Part shown: one piece after another, positions 48,925 through 58,039 of the stretch
How the letters are laid out: the number at the start of each line of letters is the position of its first letter
Numbering within the stretch: position 1 is the stretch's first letter
Assembly: GCA_021044545.1 (NCBI GenBank)
Contig: CP087990.1
Coordinates: forward strand, 992,001-1,056,000
Direction of reading: 5' to 3'
DNA from: Comamonadaceae bacterium M7527
GTDB taxonomy: Bacteria > Pseudomonadota > Gammaproteobacteria > Burkholderiales > Burkholderiaceae_C
Length of the DNA: 64,000 nucleotides
Program-made: the position numbers and the translations under genes
Notes under the pieces: generated by a model
Told to the model about the DNA's origin: nothing
Seen by the model: only the letters and a program-made list of their open reading frames with translations
The model's database searches: none

Positions 48925-49845
48925 TTACTGAAGCGCTTGTTTGAGTATCCTGGTCAACGCTGGCTGCCCAGCGGCAAGTGCCTCGACAATGGTGAAGTGA
49001 TTGAGCCCTGCCAACACACTGGTATGCGGCACACGCTTCTTACCCCACGCTTGACGCATCATGTCGTTGTGGCGCAAAAACTCATCCGACTCATCGCCGC
49101 CCACCACGGCGTAGAGCTTGCCTGTGGCGGGTTGAGGCCAATAGGCTGGGCTGCAGCGCTGCACGGTTTGCGGGCTTAGGCGCAAGTCGCCCTGCAAAAA
49201 TGGCGCGGGCACCAAGGGGGCCAAGTCGTACAGGCCAGAAATGCAAACCACACGACGCAGCCAATTTTCTGGCAATGGCTGACCCGCGCTGGTGTGCACC
49301 TGCGCCCAATGGCAACCCAGCAACATCGCGGCCAAATGCCCGCCTGCAGAATGGCCCACCACGCACACCTGACTGGCGTCGCCACCAACAGTGTGTATGT
49401 GTTCAAAAACCCAAGCCATGGCTCGCGTCATTTGCAGCGCAATGTCGTCTACCTGCACGCTGGGACACAAGCTGTAGTTGGGGACCACCACCACAGCGCC
49501 TTTATTGCCCGCAGATTGCTCAAGCGCAGGCACGAGAAATGAGTGGTCGGCTTTGTCCAGGCTGCGCCAATAACCACCATGAATAAACACCACGACAGGC
49601 TTTAAGCCTTTTTTCCTGGAAGGCTTGGGTACAAACAAATCCAATGTCTCGCCTGCGCTCACGCCATAGGCCACGTCCAGCATGCAGCGCTGCTGCTCAG
49701 CGTAAATGGCGCGGGTAGTGGCTGAACGCGCGGCCCACTCGGCCAATTGGCTTGACGCCGTGGGTACTCTGGCGCGATTGTTGTAGTTGGTGTGCAGCCA
49801 CTGCAAGTCGGTGGGTGCGTCGCCGATGGCAAGGCTGATAGACAT
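48925..49845 (-). CDS. Alpha/beta hydrolase, arylformamidase-like
   Basis: A 306-residue alpha/beta hydrolase. The oxyanion motif HGGYWRS, nucleophile elbow GHSAGGH and final His in LNHFTIVEAL are visible. The HGGYW form and the N-terminal segment HTNYNNRARVP resemble kynurenine formamidase and related carboxylesterases. No kynurenine genes are nearby, so the substrate is unknown. Confidence 0.8.
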   Translation of the reverse strand: MSISLAIGDAPTDLQWLHTNYNNRARVPTASSQLAEWAARSATTRAIYAEQQRCMLDVAYGVSAGETLDLFVPKPSRKKGLKPVVVFIHGGYWRSLDKADHSFLVPALEQSAGNKGAVVVVPNYSLCPSVQVDDIALQMTRAMAWVFEHIHTVGGDASQVCVVGHSAGGHLAAMLLGCHWAQVHTSAGQPLPENWLRRVVCISGLYDLAPLVPAPFLQGDLRLSPQTVQRCSPAYWPQPATGKLYAVVGGDESDEFLRHNDMMRQAWGKKRVPHTSVLAGLNHFTIVEALAAGQPALTRILKQALQ

Positions 49846-49946
49846 GGCAAACTCCTAGCTCACATATTCCAATTCATCAGGCGCTATTGTGGGGCCAGCT
49901 CGGGCCGGCTTTATAGACGCAGGTGACACACAACACATTACCAAAT

Positions 49947-50825
49947 ATGCAACAAAAGCACATTGCACTTTTAGGAACAGGCCTCATGGGCACGCCCATG
50001 GCCAAACGTTTGCTCAGCGCTGGTTTTAAGCTCAGTCTGTGGAATCGCTCTGCAGACAAGGCGCACGCCTTGCAGGCCTTTGGCGCTACAGTGGCCGACA
50101 CACCGAGCCAGGCCGTAGAGCACGCCAGCGTGGTGATCACCATGCTGCAAGATGGCGACGCAGTTGGCGATGTACTGTTTAACAAAGGTGCTGCGCAGGC
50201 CATGCAAGCCGGCTCAACCGTACTGGACATGTCGTCGATTGCACCAGCGCAGGCGCAGACGCATGCGGCGCGGCTACAAGCGCTCAACATCAACCACCTG
50301 GACGCGCCCGTGTCAGGCGGCACGGTCGGCGCTGAACAAGGCAGGCTGGCCATCATGGTCGGAGGTGATGATGCTTTGTTTGAGGCCCTTGCGCCGGTAT
50401 TTGCCGCCCTGGGTAGCGCCACACACGTAGGACCTAGTGGCGCCGGGCAGCTGGCCAAGCTGGCCAATCAAATGATTGTGGGCATCACCATAGGCGCAGT
50501 GGCTGAAGCCTTGCTACTGGCTGAAAAAGGCGGCGCCAACATGGCCAAGGTGCGTGAAGCCATTGGCGGTGGGTTTGCGCAAAGCCGCATTCTGGAACTA
50601 CACGGCCAGCGTATGGTGCAGCGCGACTTCAGCAAGCGCGCAGCCATGACTGTGCAGCTCAAAGACATGCGCAACGCTTTAAGCACAGCGCAGGCTCTGG
50701 GCTTTGATGCACCCGTTACAGCCACATTTGAGAGCCTTTATGCGCAGGCCGTTGACAACGGCTTGGCCGACCTGGACCACAGCGCTTTATTTGTAGAGCT
50801 GGCCAAGCGCAATGGCATGACCTGA
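49947..50825 (+). CDS. NAD(P)-dependent beta-hydroxyacid dehydrogenase
   Basis: A protein of about 292 residues of the 3-hydroxyisobutyrate dehydrogenase/tartronate semialdehyde reductase family. The Rossmann motif is IALLGTGLMGTPMA; DAPVSGGTVGAEQG binds substrate; the catalytic Lys is in GAGQLAKLANQMIVG. ATG 49947 was chosen; an in-frame GTG at 49923 is an alternative. Monocistronic. Exact substrate not determined. Confidence 0.88.
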   Translation: MQQKHIALLGTGLMGTPMAKRLLSAGFKLSLWNRSADKAHALQAFGATVADTPSQAVEHASVVITMLQDGDAVGDVLFNKGAAQAMQAGSTVLDMSSIAPAQAQTHAARLQALNINHLDAPVSGGTVGAEQGRLAIMVGGDDALFEALAPVFAALGSATHVGPSGAGQLAKLANQMIVGITIGAVAEALLLAEKGGANMAKVREAIGGGFAQSRILELHGQRMVQRDFSKRAAMTVQLKDMRNALSTAQALGFDAPVTATFESLYAQAVDNGLADLDHSALFVELAKRNGMT

Positions 50826-50861
50826 GTACCGATTACACCGGCCGCTCAGCGCCGCCAACCA

Positions 50862-51602
50862 CTATTTGGTTTTCGCGCTCACCGCCACCACCTCTTGGGC
50901 AGTCAACCAACGCCATTCCCCGCTGGGTAAACCGTCAAGAGTGAGCTCGCCCATTTGGCTGCGGTGCAAGCCTTCCACTCGGTTGCTAACGGCAGCCAGC
51001 ATACGCTTGACCTGGTGGTATTTGCCCTCGGTCAGCGTGAGGCGCAGACCGTATTCGCTGGTTTGCTCGGCTGCAAATGCGGCTACCGGCCTGGGGCTGT
51101 CGTCCAACACCACACCATCCAGCAAACGTCCTATTTGCGTGGCATCAACGGGATGCTTGGTGGTGACTTCATAGACCTTGGGCACATGGTGCTTGGGCGA
51201 TGTGAGACGGTGGATAAATTTGCCGTCATCAGACAACACCAATAAGCCTGTGGTGTCTTGGTCCAGGCGGCCAACCGCCTGTACGCCAGCCGCCGCGCCG
51301 CCGCCACGCTGTCGCAATGGTGAAGGTAATAAGGTGTAAATACTGGGATACAGACTGGGCTTTTGAGAACACTCGTAGCCCGCAGGTTTGTGCAAGACCA
51401 AGTAGGCGCTCTCATAAAACGTCCAGGCAACGCCTTGCACGTCAAATTTCAAGTCCTGGGTATCCACCATCTCAGCGCTGTCTGCCACCACCTGACCGGC
51501 GTGGCTGACCAAGCCTTGCTGCACCAGGCCCGCGCAGACCCGGCGAGTGCCAAAACCTTGGGAAAAAAGCACATCGTGCCACTGTTTAATAGCCATGCGC
51601 AT
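50862..51602 (-). CDS. rsuA: RsuA-family 16S rRNA pseudouridine synthase
   Basis: A 246-residue RsuA/RluB-type enzyme: N-terminal S4 RNA-binding segment (GFGTRRVCAGLVQQGLV) and the catalytic Asp in AVGRLDQDTTGLLVL. The target in RsuA proteins is U516 of 16S rRNA; rluE/F-type targets are less likely but possible. It diverges from the DUF2062 gene across a 35-base gap. Confidence 0.88.
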   Translation of the reverse strand: MRMAIKQWHDVLFSQGFGTRRVCAGLVQQGLVSHAGQVVADSAEMVDTQDLKFDVQGVAWTFYESAYLVLHKPAGYECSQKPSLYPSIYTLLPSPLRQRGGGAAAGVQAVGRLDQDTTGLLVLSDDGKFIHRLTSPKHHVPKVYEVTTKHPVDATQIGRLLDGVVLDDSPRPVAAFAAEQTSEYGLRLTLTEGKYHQVKRMLAAVSNRVEGLHRSQMGELTLDGLPSGEWRWLTAQEVVAVSAKTK

Positions 51603-51637
51603 ATTGTCGCCTCAAAGGCGTTGCACAATATAGGCCC

Positions 51638-52237
51638 ATGCGCAACAAGCTCAAACGCCTTTTACCGTCGCCAGAGACCCTGCAGAGCAACCGCTGGTTG
51701 CGCTGGATGGGGCCAACGCTTGCGCACCCTCGTCTGTGGCATATGAGCCGTAAAGGCATTGCCGCAGGCCTGGCACTGGGCTTGTTTTTTGGCTTATTGG
51801 TACCTGTGGCGCAAATACCTATGGCAGCCAGCGCCGCCGTCATGCTAAGGGCCAACTTACCCGTAGCCGTGGGCAGCACCTTGGTCACCAACCCGGTAAC
51901 CTTTGGGCCTGTGTACTTTGGTGCCTACAAGCTGGGCTACTGGGTGCTACACAGGGGCGATGTGCAAGATCACGAACACCCCCAAGCGCTACCCCCTGCG
52001 CTGTTAGAGGCCAAACGCGAACAGGCGCAGCAGACCGAGCTCACTTGGTTACAACAACTGCAAAATGCATGGCACCGCTTGACAACCGTAGGCAAGCCAC
52101 TGGTCGTTGGTCTGGCGATTGTGGCCAGCGTTACCGGCGTGCTGGTGTACCTGTTAACAAGCTGGGTTTGGGCGCTGTTGATTTGGCTCAAAAGGCGCAG
52201 GCGCGTCAAAGCATCCCTGCGCAAACTGGCGAAATAG
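51638..52237 (+). CDS. DUF2062 membrane protein
   Basis: A 199-residue protein. The DUF2062 domain includes GIAAGLALGLFFGLLVPVAQ, VGSTLVTNPVTFGPVYFGAYKLG and a final hydrophobic segment (GLAIVASVTGVLVYLLTSWVWALLIWL) with a basic tail. It is an inner-membrane protein of unknown function; the divergent neighbour encodes a pseudouridine synthase. Family membership is firm, role is not. Confidence 0.85.
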   Translation: MRNKLKRLLPSPETLQSNRWLRWMGPTLAHPRLWHMSRKGIAAGLALGLFFGLLVPVAQIPMAASAAVMLRANLPVAVGSTLVTNPVTFGPVYFGAYKLGYWVLHRGDVQDHEHPQALPPALLEAKREQAQQTELTWLQQLQNAWHRLTTVGKPLVVGLAIVASVTGVLVYLLTSWVWALLIWLKRRRRVKASLRKLAK

Positions 52238-52266
52238 CGCGAGCGGCTTGCGCCCGCGCTGCGCCA

Positions 52267-52905
52267 TTACAGCAAGGGCACGCCTGTCTTGCTTTGAATA
52301 AAGTCACGCGTTACGCCGTCTGCCAGCTCAACCAGCTGCAAGCCTTCAGGCGTGACGTCCATTACGCCCAAGTCTGTGATGATACGGTCTACCACGCCTA
52401 CGCCAGTGAGTGGCAGGGTGCACTGGGGCATGATCTTGAGATCTTCGGTACCGTCCTTTTTGGTGGCCACATGCTCCATCAAAATAATGACGCGCTTCAC
52501 ACCAGCCACCAAGTCCATGGCACCGCCCATGCCCTTGATCATCTTGCCTGGAATCATCCAGTTGGCCAGATCACCCTTGGCACTGACTTGCATGGCCCCC
52601 AAAATACTGAGGTTGATTTTGCCGCCACGAATCATGGCAAAGCTGTCGTGACTGCCAAAAATAGACGTGCCAGGTATGGTGGTCACGGTTTGCTTGCCCG
52701 CGTTGATCAGGTCAGCGTCGACTTGATCTTCGGTTGGGAAAGGACCAATGCCCATCATGCCGTTTTCGGACTGCAACCACACCTCGATATCGTCTGGTAC
52801 ATGGTTGGCCACCAATGTGGGAATGCCAATGCCCAGGTTGACGTAGAAACCGTCTTCCAACTCTTTCGCCGCGCGTGCAGCCATTTGATCTTGTGTCCAG
52901 CTCAT
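52267..52905 (-). CDS. scoB: 3-oxoacid CoA-transferase subunit B
   Basis: The beta subunit (212 residues) holds the catalytic Glu in [10 protein letters not shown]. It pairs with the alpha subunit upstream to move CoA from succinyl-CoA to acetoacetate or similar 3-oxoacids, in ketone-body or aromatic-compound use. Motifs [17 protein letters not shown] and the C-terminal [12 protein letters not shown] fit. Whether the substrate is acetoacetate or 3-oxoadipate is not certain. Confidence 0.9.
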   Translation of the reverse strand: MSWTQDQMAARAAKELEDGFYVNLGIGIPTLVANHVPDDIEVWLQSENGMMGIGPFPTEDQVDADLINAGKQTVTTIPGTSIFGSHDSFAMIRGGKINLSILGAMQVSAKGDLANWMIPGKMIKGMGGAMDLVAGVKRVIILMEHVATKKDGTEDLKIMPQCTLPLTGVGVVDRIITDLGVMDVTPEGLQLVELADGVTRDFIQSKTGVPLL

Positions 52906-52939
52906 GGTGAATTCTCCGTAAATCTAGCAGCGCCGCAGC

Positions 52940-53641
52940 TTAGGCGGCTTCGGTAATGGTGCGCTTTTCGATGCGCTTCTCGGGCGTGGCGTTGAGCACC
53001 AGGCGGTGTACGTACACGCCGGGCAAATGCACGGCGTCTGGCTCAATGGCACCGACTTCTACAATCTCTTCCACCTCCACAATGCACAGCTTGCCGGCCA
53101 TGGCCACAGCCGGGTTGAAGTTGCGCGCAGTCAGGCGAAACTGCAGGTTGCCGCTTTTATCAGCGCGCCACGCTTTAACCAACGAGACATCAGGCACCAG
53201 TGAGCGCTCCATGATGTAGGCTTCGCCATCAAACTCGCGCATCTCCTTGCCTTCGGCCACCATGGTGCCCACGCCTGTCTTGGTGAAAAACGCTGGAATA
53301 CCAGCACCACCAGCGCGCAGCTTTTCTGCCAACGTGCCTTGGGGTGTGAACTCAAGCTCCAACTCTTTTTCTAAAAACTGGCGGGCAAACTCCTTGTTTT
53401 CCCCCACATAGCTGGAGATCATTTTTTTAATTTGGTGGGTCTCAAGTAATTTGCCCAAACCAAAACCGTCAACACCTGCGTTATTTGAAATAACCGTGAG
53501 ATCTTTAACCGCACTGTCGCGCAATGCATCAATCAGCGCCTCTGGAATGCCGCACAGACCAAAACCACCCACAGCCAACAATTGGCCGCTGGACACCACA
53601 CCGTCTAACGCCGCTTGGGCGTTTGGATAAACTTTGTTCAC
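52940..53641 (-). CDS. scoA: 3-oxoacid CoA-transferase subunit A
   Basis: The alpha subunit (about 233 residues) has GGFGLCGIPEALIDAL, the CoA-binding GAGIPAFFTKTGVGT and AWRADKSGNLQFR. I chose GTG 53641 (product MNKVYPNAQAALDG) because GGAG lies ten bases upstream; the longer TTG 53665 start is less likely. It is divergent from the PAS-LuxR gene across the palindrome at 53681-53706. Confidence 0.9.
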   Translation of the reverse strand: MNKVYPNAQAALDGVVSSGQLLAVGGFGLCGIPEALIDALRDSAVKDLTVISNNAGVDGFGLGKLLETHQIKKMISSYVGENKEFARQFLEKELELEFTPQGTLAEKLRAGGAGIPAFFTKTGVGTMVAEGKEMREFDGEAYIMERSLVPDVSLVKAWRADKSGNLQFRLTARNFNPAVAMAGKLCIVEVEEIVEVGAIEPDAVHLPGVYVHRLVLNATPEKRIEKRTITEAA

Positions 53642-53680
53642 GTTCGCACTCCAAAAGTTAGTCAATCAACAAGCTGTACG

Positions 53681-53706
53681 ATACTACGTATTCAACTACG
53701 TAGTAT
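53681..53706. promoter_or_regulatory. Perfect 10-bp inverted repeat between scoA and the LuxR-type gene
   Basis: ATACTACGTA (53681-53690), a six-base spacer TTCAAC, and TACGTAGTAT (53697-53706) form a perfect dyad. Each arm itself contains TACGTA. It is central in the divergent gap (scoA starts at 53641, regulator at 53713), ending just seven bases before the regulator start. It is a strong candidate operator for the LuxR-type regulator, with autoregulation and control of scoAB. Confidence 0.75.
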
Positions 53707-53712
53707 TTCGTA

Positions 53713-54303
53713 ATGAGCAACCCCAGCTCCAAGTCGACCGAAATCGACTACCAAACCGCATTTGACGCCGCGCCGGTGGGCATGGCCTTGTCGCGTAGTC
53801 GTGTCGTGGTGGACTGCAACCAAGCCTTGTGTGTGATGTTTGGCGTCGCACGCACAGACCTGGTGGGCCAATCGTTTGAATGCTTGTACCCCAGCCCGGA
53901 CGAGTTTGAGCGAACGGGCCGGCGCATCACCCCCGTATTGAACACCCGCGGCACCTACAGCGACAACCGCATCATGCGCCGCGTGGGCGGGCGCTTGGCT
54001 GGCGAAACATTTTGGTGCCACGTCACCGGCAAGGCCCTGGTTGCGGGTGATCCGCACGCCGCCGGCATTTGGTGCTTTGAAGACTTAAGCCTGCAACGAC
54101 CTATTGTTGAGGCACTCACGCCGCGTGAGCGGGAGGTTGCGGCCATGTTGATGCAAGGCCTTACGTCCAAGGCCATAGGCAAGGCGCTGGACATCAGTCA
54201 CCGCACAGTGGAAATTTACCGCGCCAAACTCATGCGCAAATACAAAGCACGCGGCACAGGCGACTTGGTCAGCAAACTCACCAGCAACCTCAGCCCATTC
54301 TGA
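53713..54303 (+). CDS. PAS-domain LuxR-family transcriptional regulator
   Basis: A 196-residue protein: an N-terminal PAS fold (YQTAFDAAPVGMALSRSRVVVDCNQALC, through GIWCFEDLS, about residues 13-125) and a C-terminal LuxR HTH (ALTPREREVAAMLMQGLTSKAIGKALDISHRTVEIYRAKLM). There is no receiver domain, so the PAS part probably senses a small ligand or redox state. It is divergent from scoAB and overlaps dinB by one base. Control of scoAB is inferred from the shared palindrome. Confidence 0.85.
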   Translation: MSNPSSKSTEIDYQTAFDAAPVGMALSRSRVVVDCNQALCVMFGVARTDLVGQSFECLYPSPDEFERTGRRITPVLNTRGTYSDNRIMRRVGGRLAGETFWCHVTGKALVAGDPHAAGIWCFEDLSLQRPIVEALTPREREVAAMLMQGLTSKAIGKALDISHRTVEIYRAKLMRKYKARGTGDLVSKLTSNLSPF

Positions 54304-55529
54304 TGGCTATGCTTAGCACTGTGCCCACGCTCTCAACCACACACATACGCCGTATCGCGCACTTGGACATGGATGCATTTTTTGCCTCTGTCGAGCTGCT
54401 GCGCTACCCGCAACTGCAAGGTCTGCCTGTGGTCATTGGCGGTGGACGCGACGCTGAGCCCAAGCCACTGGATGACTTGCCCGCCAACAAACTGCCGCTG
54501 TCACAATTTGCGCGCCTTAGCAGCTACACCGGGCGAGGCGTGATCACCACCGCCACCTACGCTGCGCGCAAATTTGGTATTGGCTCGGCCATGGGGCTCA
54601 TGAAGGCGGCAACCCTGTGCCCAGACGCACTGCTGCTGCCCACAGACTTTGAGCGCTACCGCGACTACTCGCGCCGCTTCAAGAAAGTGATTATGGACAT
54701 TGCGCCCATCATGGAAAACCGGGGTGTAGACGAGGTGTACATAGACTTGACAGACGTACCTGGTGGCCAGCGTGAAGGCGGCCTTGTCATTGCCCGGCTG
54801 ATACAAAAGCAAATATTTTTAGAGACGGGACTCACCTGCTCTATTGGCATTGCACCCAACAAATTACTGGCCAAAATGGCCAGCGAGTTAGACAAGCCCA
54901 ACGGCATTACCGTGCTGCTTGAACAAGACTTGCAAACACGCATCTGGCCACTGGCGTGCAAAACCATGAACGGTATCGGGCCTAAATCCAACGACAAGCT
55001 CAAGGCGCACGGCTTGTACACGCTGGGCGATATTGCGGCTTGTGAGCAGCATTGGTTGATAGAGCAGTTTGGCAACAGCTTTGGCGCTTGGTTGTTTGAA
55101 TCTGCGCATGGTCGAGACGACAGGCCAGTGGTGACCTTTAGCGAGCCCGTGTCTATCAGCCGCGAAACCACATTTGAGCGCAACCTGCACCCCAAGCGCG
55201 ACCGCGCACACCTGGGGCAGGTGTTTACCAACCTGTGCGAGCGCCTGGCACAAGACTTGACGCAAAAAGGCTATCTTGCCAGAACGGTTGGCATTAAGTT
55301 GCGTGACGACCAGTTTCAAACCACCACGCGCGATATCAGCCTTTACGCACCCGTGGCGGATGCCAAAGCGATACGCCAGGCTGCTGGCAACGCTCTCAAA
55401 CGCGCCCCACTCAACAGACCTTTGCGCCTGCTGGGCGTCAAACTGAGCCGCCTGGTAAAACCCAGCGACGTAGACACCACGCCAAGCCACAGCACGCCAG
55501 ACTTGTTTGACAACACTGAACAGCCATGA
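54303..55529 (+). CDS. dinB: DNA polymerase IV
   Basis: Y-family translesion polymerase, 408 residues. Catalytic acids are in IAHLDMDAFFASVE and GVDEVYIDLT, followed by the HhH (NGIGPKSNDKLKAHG) and little finger domain. It starts one base into the LuxR-type gene stop and overlaps the next gene by four bases, so it may share a transcript with both. I see no LexA box before it. Confidence 0.95.
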   Translation: MAMLSTVPTLSTTHIRRIAHLDMDAFFASVELLRYPQLQGLPVVIGGGRDAEPKPLDDLPANKLPLSQFARLSSYTGRGVITTATYAARKFGIGSAMGLMKAATLCPDALLLPTDFERYRDYSRRFKKVIMDIAPIMENRGVDEVYIDLTDVPGGQREGGLVIARLIQKQIFLETGLTCSIGIAPNKLLAKMASELDKPNGITVLLEQDLQTRIWPLACKTMNGIGPKSNDKLKAHGLYTLGDIAACEQHWLIEQFGNSFGAWLFESAHGRDDRPVVTFSEPVSISRETTFERNLHPKRDRAHLGQVFTNLCERLAQDLTQKGYLARTVGIKLRDDQFQTTTRDISLYAPVADAKAIRQAAGNALKRAPLNRPLRLLGVKLSRLVKPSDVDTTPSHSTPDLFDNTEQP

Positions 55530-56610
55530 GCATTTTTTACAATCCTATTCACCACTTGCACGTTGGCAAAAAAGAAATGTTCAGGGGTGAGTTGGTCGAC
55601 GCGCACGAATCACCCGCACGGCTTGACCATGTGCTGAACGCCCTACGCGCCAGCGAGCTGGCACCGCAGTTGCTTGCCAGCCAGGAACGTGACACAGCAC
55701 AGCTGCTGCCCTTGCTGGAGTCTGTACACCAGCGCCGTTACCTCAACTTTTTAAGCCGCGCATGGTCAGCCTGCTAGCCATTGATCCAGCCAATGCTGAA
55801 CGTGACGCGTTTCCCAGTGTGTGGCCAGTGCGCGACGGCGCCGCCGACTTCAGGGTAGACGTAGAACCTCACAACTTTGCCGCGCAAATAGGCCTTTATT
55901 CATTTGACTCTGGCACACCACTAACAGCAGGCACGTGGCAAGCTGCCTGCGCGGGCGCAGCTTGCACGCTTGACGCGGTAGATGCCGTAGTGGCTGGACA
56001 GCCGCATGCCACCGCCATAACCCGCCCACCCGGACACCACGCTGGCGCCGACTATTTTGGTGGCTACTGTTTTATCAACAACGCCGCATTGGCTGCCGAA
56101 CAACTGCGCCAGCGCCTGGGTGGCAACGTGGCGGTGCTGGACGTGGACTACCATCACGGCAACGGCACACAAGCCATTTTTTACAAGCGTGCCGATGTGC
56201 TCACTTGCTCCATACACGGTGACCCCATGACCGAATATCCCTTCTTCAGCGGTCACGCCGATGAGACGGGCACTGGCAATGGCCTGGGATTCAACGTCAA
56301 CTGGCCACTACCCAAAGGCACAGGCTTTGAGGTGTGGCGGGCTTCTTTAATGCAGGCCATAGCACGCATCAGCGCCTACAAGCCCGCCGCTTTGGTGGTG
56401 TCGTTGGGTCTGGACACGTTCACCGGCGACCCCATTTCAGGTTTTCACTTGCACACCAAGCACTACGTACAGGTAGGCCAAGACATCGCCGCCTTGAACT
56501 TGCCTACTGTGCTGGTGTTTGAAGGCGGCTATGCCGTGTCCGCGCTGGGTGACAACACCGTGAATGCCTTACGCGGATTTGCGTCTGAACACCAACTTGT
56601 CAGCCGTTGA
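55526..56610 (+). CDS. Histone deacetylase-family hydrolase, frameshifted
   Basis: A class II HDAC-like amidohydrolase of about 361 residues. Catalytic motifs RPPGHHAG, DVDYHHGNGTQ (zinc) and GLDTFTGDP (zinc) are all intact. Related enzymes are acetylpolyamine amidohydrolases and acetoin-use proteins. The break is near 55771: GCCTGCTAG needs one base to read SAWLAIDPANAE. It overlaps dinB by four bases. Confidence 0.85.
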
Positions 56611-57342
56611 TACCGACGGTTCAAACTGGTAGCCATCCAGCGCAAAGTCTTTGAGCTGGTCTGGGTTGGTGACCTGGTTGTCCACGGCAAAGCGCACCAT
56701 CATGCCGCGGGCGCGTTTGGCCATAAAGCTGATGATTTTGTACTTGCCGTCTTTCAACTCTTCAAAGGCGCAGGTCACAATGCGCGGCTTGAGCACTTTC
56801 TTGTCCACCGACTTGAAGTATTCCTCGCTGGCCAAGTTCACCAACACGCCTGAACCATCGGCGTCAGCGCGCTTGTTGAGGTATTGCGCAATGTCTGTGC
56901 CCCAGTACTGGTACAGGTTGCTGCCCTTGCTGGTGGCAAGCCTGGTACCCATCTCTAGGCGGTAGGGTTGCATCAGGTCCAGTGGACGCAACACGCCGTA
57001 CAGACCACTCAAAATGCACAAGTGCTCTTGCAACCAGTCCAAACCCGCTTGATCCAGCTCACTGGCAGCCAGGCCGTCGTACACATCACCGTTAAAGGCC
57101 AGTACCGCCTGCTTGGCATTGCCATGAGTGAACTGCGGTGTCCACGCCTGGTAACGCGCCACGTTCAGGCCAGCGAGCTTGTCGCTTAAATGCATAAGCT
57201 CAGACACCGCTTGCGGGCTAAAGCCTTTAAGCGTGTCTATCAGCGTTTGCGCCTGCAGCTTGAACAGCGGCTGCGTGGCCTTGGACGTCGTGGCTGGCGT
57301 GTCGTAGTCCAGCGCTTTGGCGGGAGAGATGGCAAATAACAT
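56569..57342 (-). CDS. yaaA: Peroxide stress protein YaaA
   Basis: A 257-residue DUF328/YaaA protein. Motifs: LFAISPAKALDY at the start, SGLYGVLRPLDLMQPYRLEMGT in the middle and FMAKRARGMMVRF. YaaA lowers free iron damage under peroxide stress in E. coli. It converges with and overlaps the HDAC gene end by about 40 bases. Confidence 0.93.
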   Translation of the reverse strand: MLFAISPAKALDYDTPATTSKATQPLFKLQAQTLIDTLKGFSPQAVSELMHLSDKLAGLNVARYQAWTPQFTHGNAKQAVLAFNGDVYDGLAASELDQAGLDWLQEHLCILSGLYGVLRPLDLMQPYRLEMGTRLATSKGSNLYQYWGTDIAQYLNKRADADGSGVLVNLASEEYFKSVDKKVLKPRIVTCAFEELKDGKYKIISFMAKRARGMMVRFAVDNQVTNPDQLKDFALDGYQFEPSVSTADKLVFRRKSA

Positions 57343-57399
57343 GTGCGAGAGTTTAAACAGTCTTGCTCATGAGTGTCCCGCGCGCAATCCAGGCTGCGC

Positions 57400-58011
57400 T
57401 TACGCCAGCTTTAGATCACCCGCCAGGCTAGACAAGGTTTCCTGCGCAATCATGGTGTGCGCTGGGTAGTTGACGTGGTCACAACCCAGCTTACAGGCTG
57501 CGCCCGCATGCAAGGCCTTGACCATGGCCGTTGTGAACTCAAAGCGCGCGAAATGCACCGCTGAGGTTTTTTCGTCTGTTGAACGATCCAGGTCCTCGTC
57601 AGCAATGGCGTAAACGCGCTCAAAACCCTCTACCTCTACAAAGCACTTGTTCTCTACGCCAATCAAACGGGCCAGCTCACGCTTGCGCTCATTCACATCG
57701 GTGTACTCAATGAGCATGGTTGCTTTCCAGTTGCTGCCGTCTGGTACCAGCGGCGCATAAGCTTCAATTTCCTGGGCAATACCCTCTTCGTCGAACACCT
57801 TTTCAATGCGCAGCATCTCCTGGATTTGGTAACGAATCGTGGTTTCACTCTCAAACTGAAACACGAAGTGCTCGCCAAGCTGCACAGTGCGCAACTTGCG
57901 GTGCGCCAGCACCTCGCCTTTGTGCTCTTTGCGGTACTTGTGGTAGGCCTCAAGTGTCATGAGGTTGTCAGCGGTGATATTGCCTGTGAGTTGCATGTTG
58001 ATAGTCCTCAA
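57400..58011 (-). CDS. DUF3501 family protein
   Basis: A 203-residue protein of the DUF3501 family (YRKEHKGEVLAHRKLRTVQLGEHFVFQFES; VGCDHVNY-like end). It has no signal or membrane segment. The family usually lies next to a rubrerythrin and an Fe-S protein, as here, where it is the third gene of that minus-strand operon. Function is unknown; a role in peroxide or iron defence is inferred from linkage. Confidence 0.82.
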   Translation of the reverse strand: MRTINMQLTGNITADNLMTLEAYHKYRKEHKGEVLAHRKLRTVQLGEHFVFQFESETTIRYQIQEMLRIEKVFDEEGIAQEIEAYAPLVPDGSNWKATMLIEYTDVNERKRELARLIGVENKCFVEVEGFERVYAIADEDLDRSTDEKTSAVHFARFEFTTAMVKALHAGAACKLGCDHVNYPAHTMIAQETLSSLAGDLKLA

Positions 58012-58039
58012 AAAATTAACGTGGATGGTTTATGCGTAA

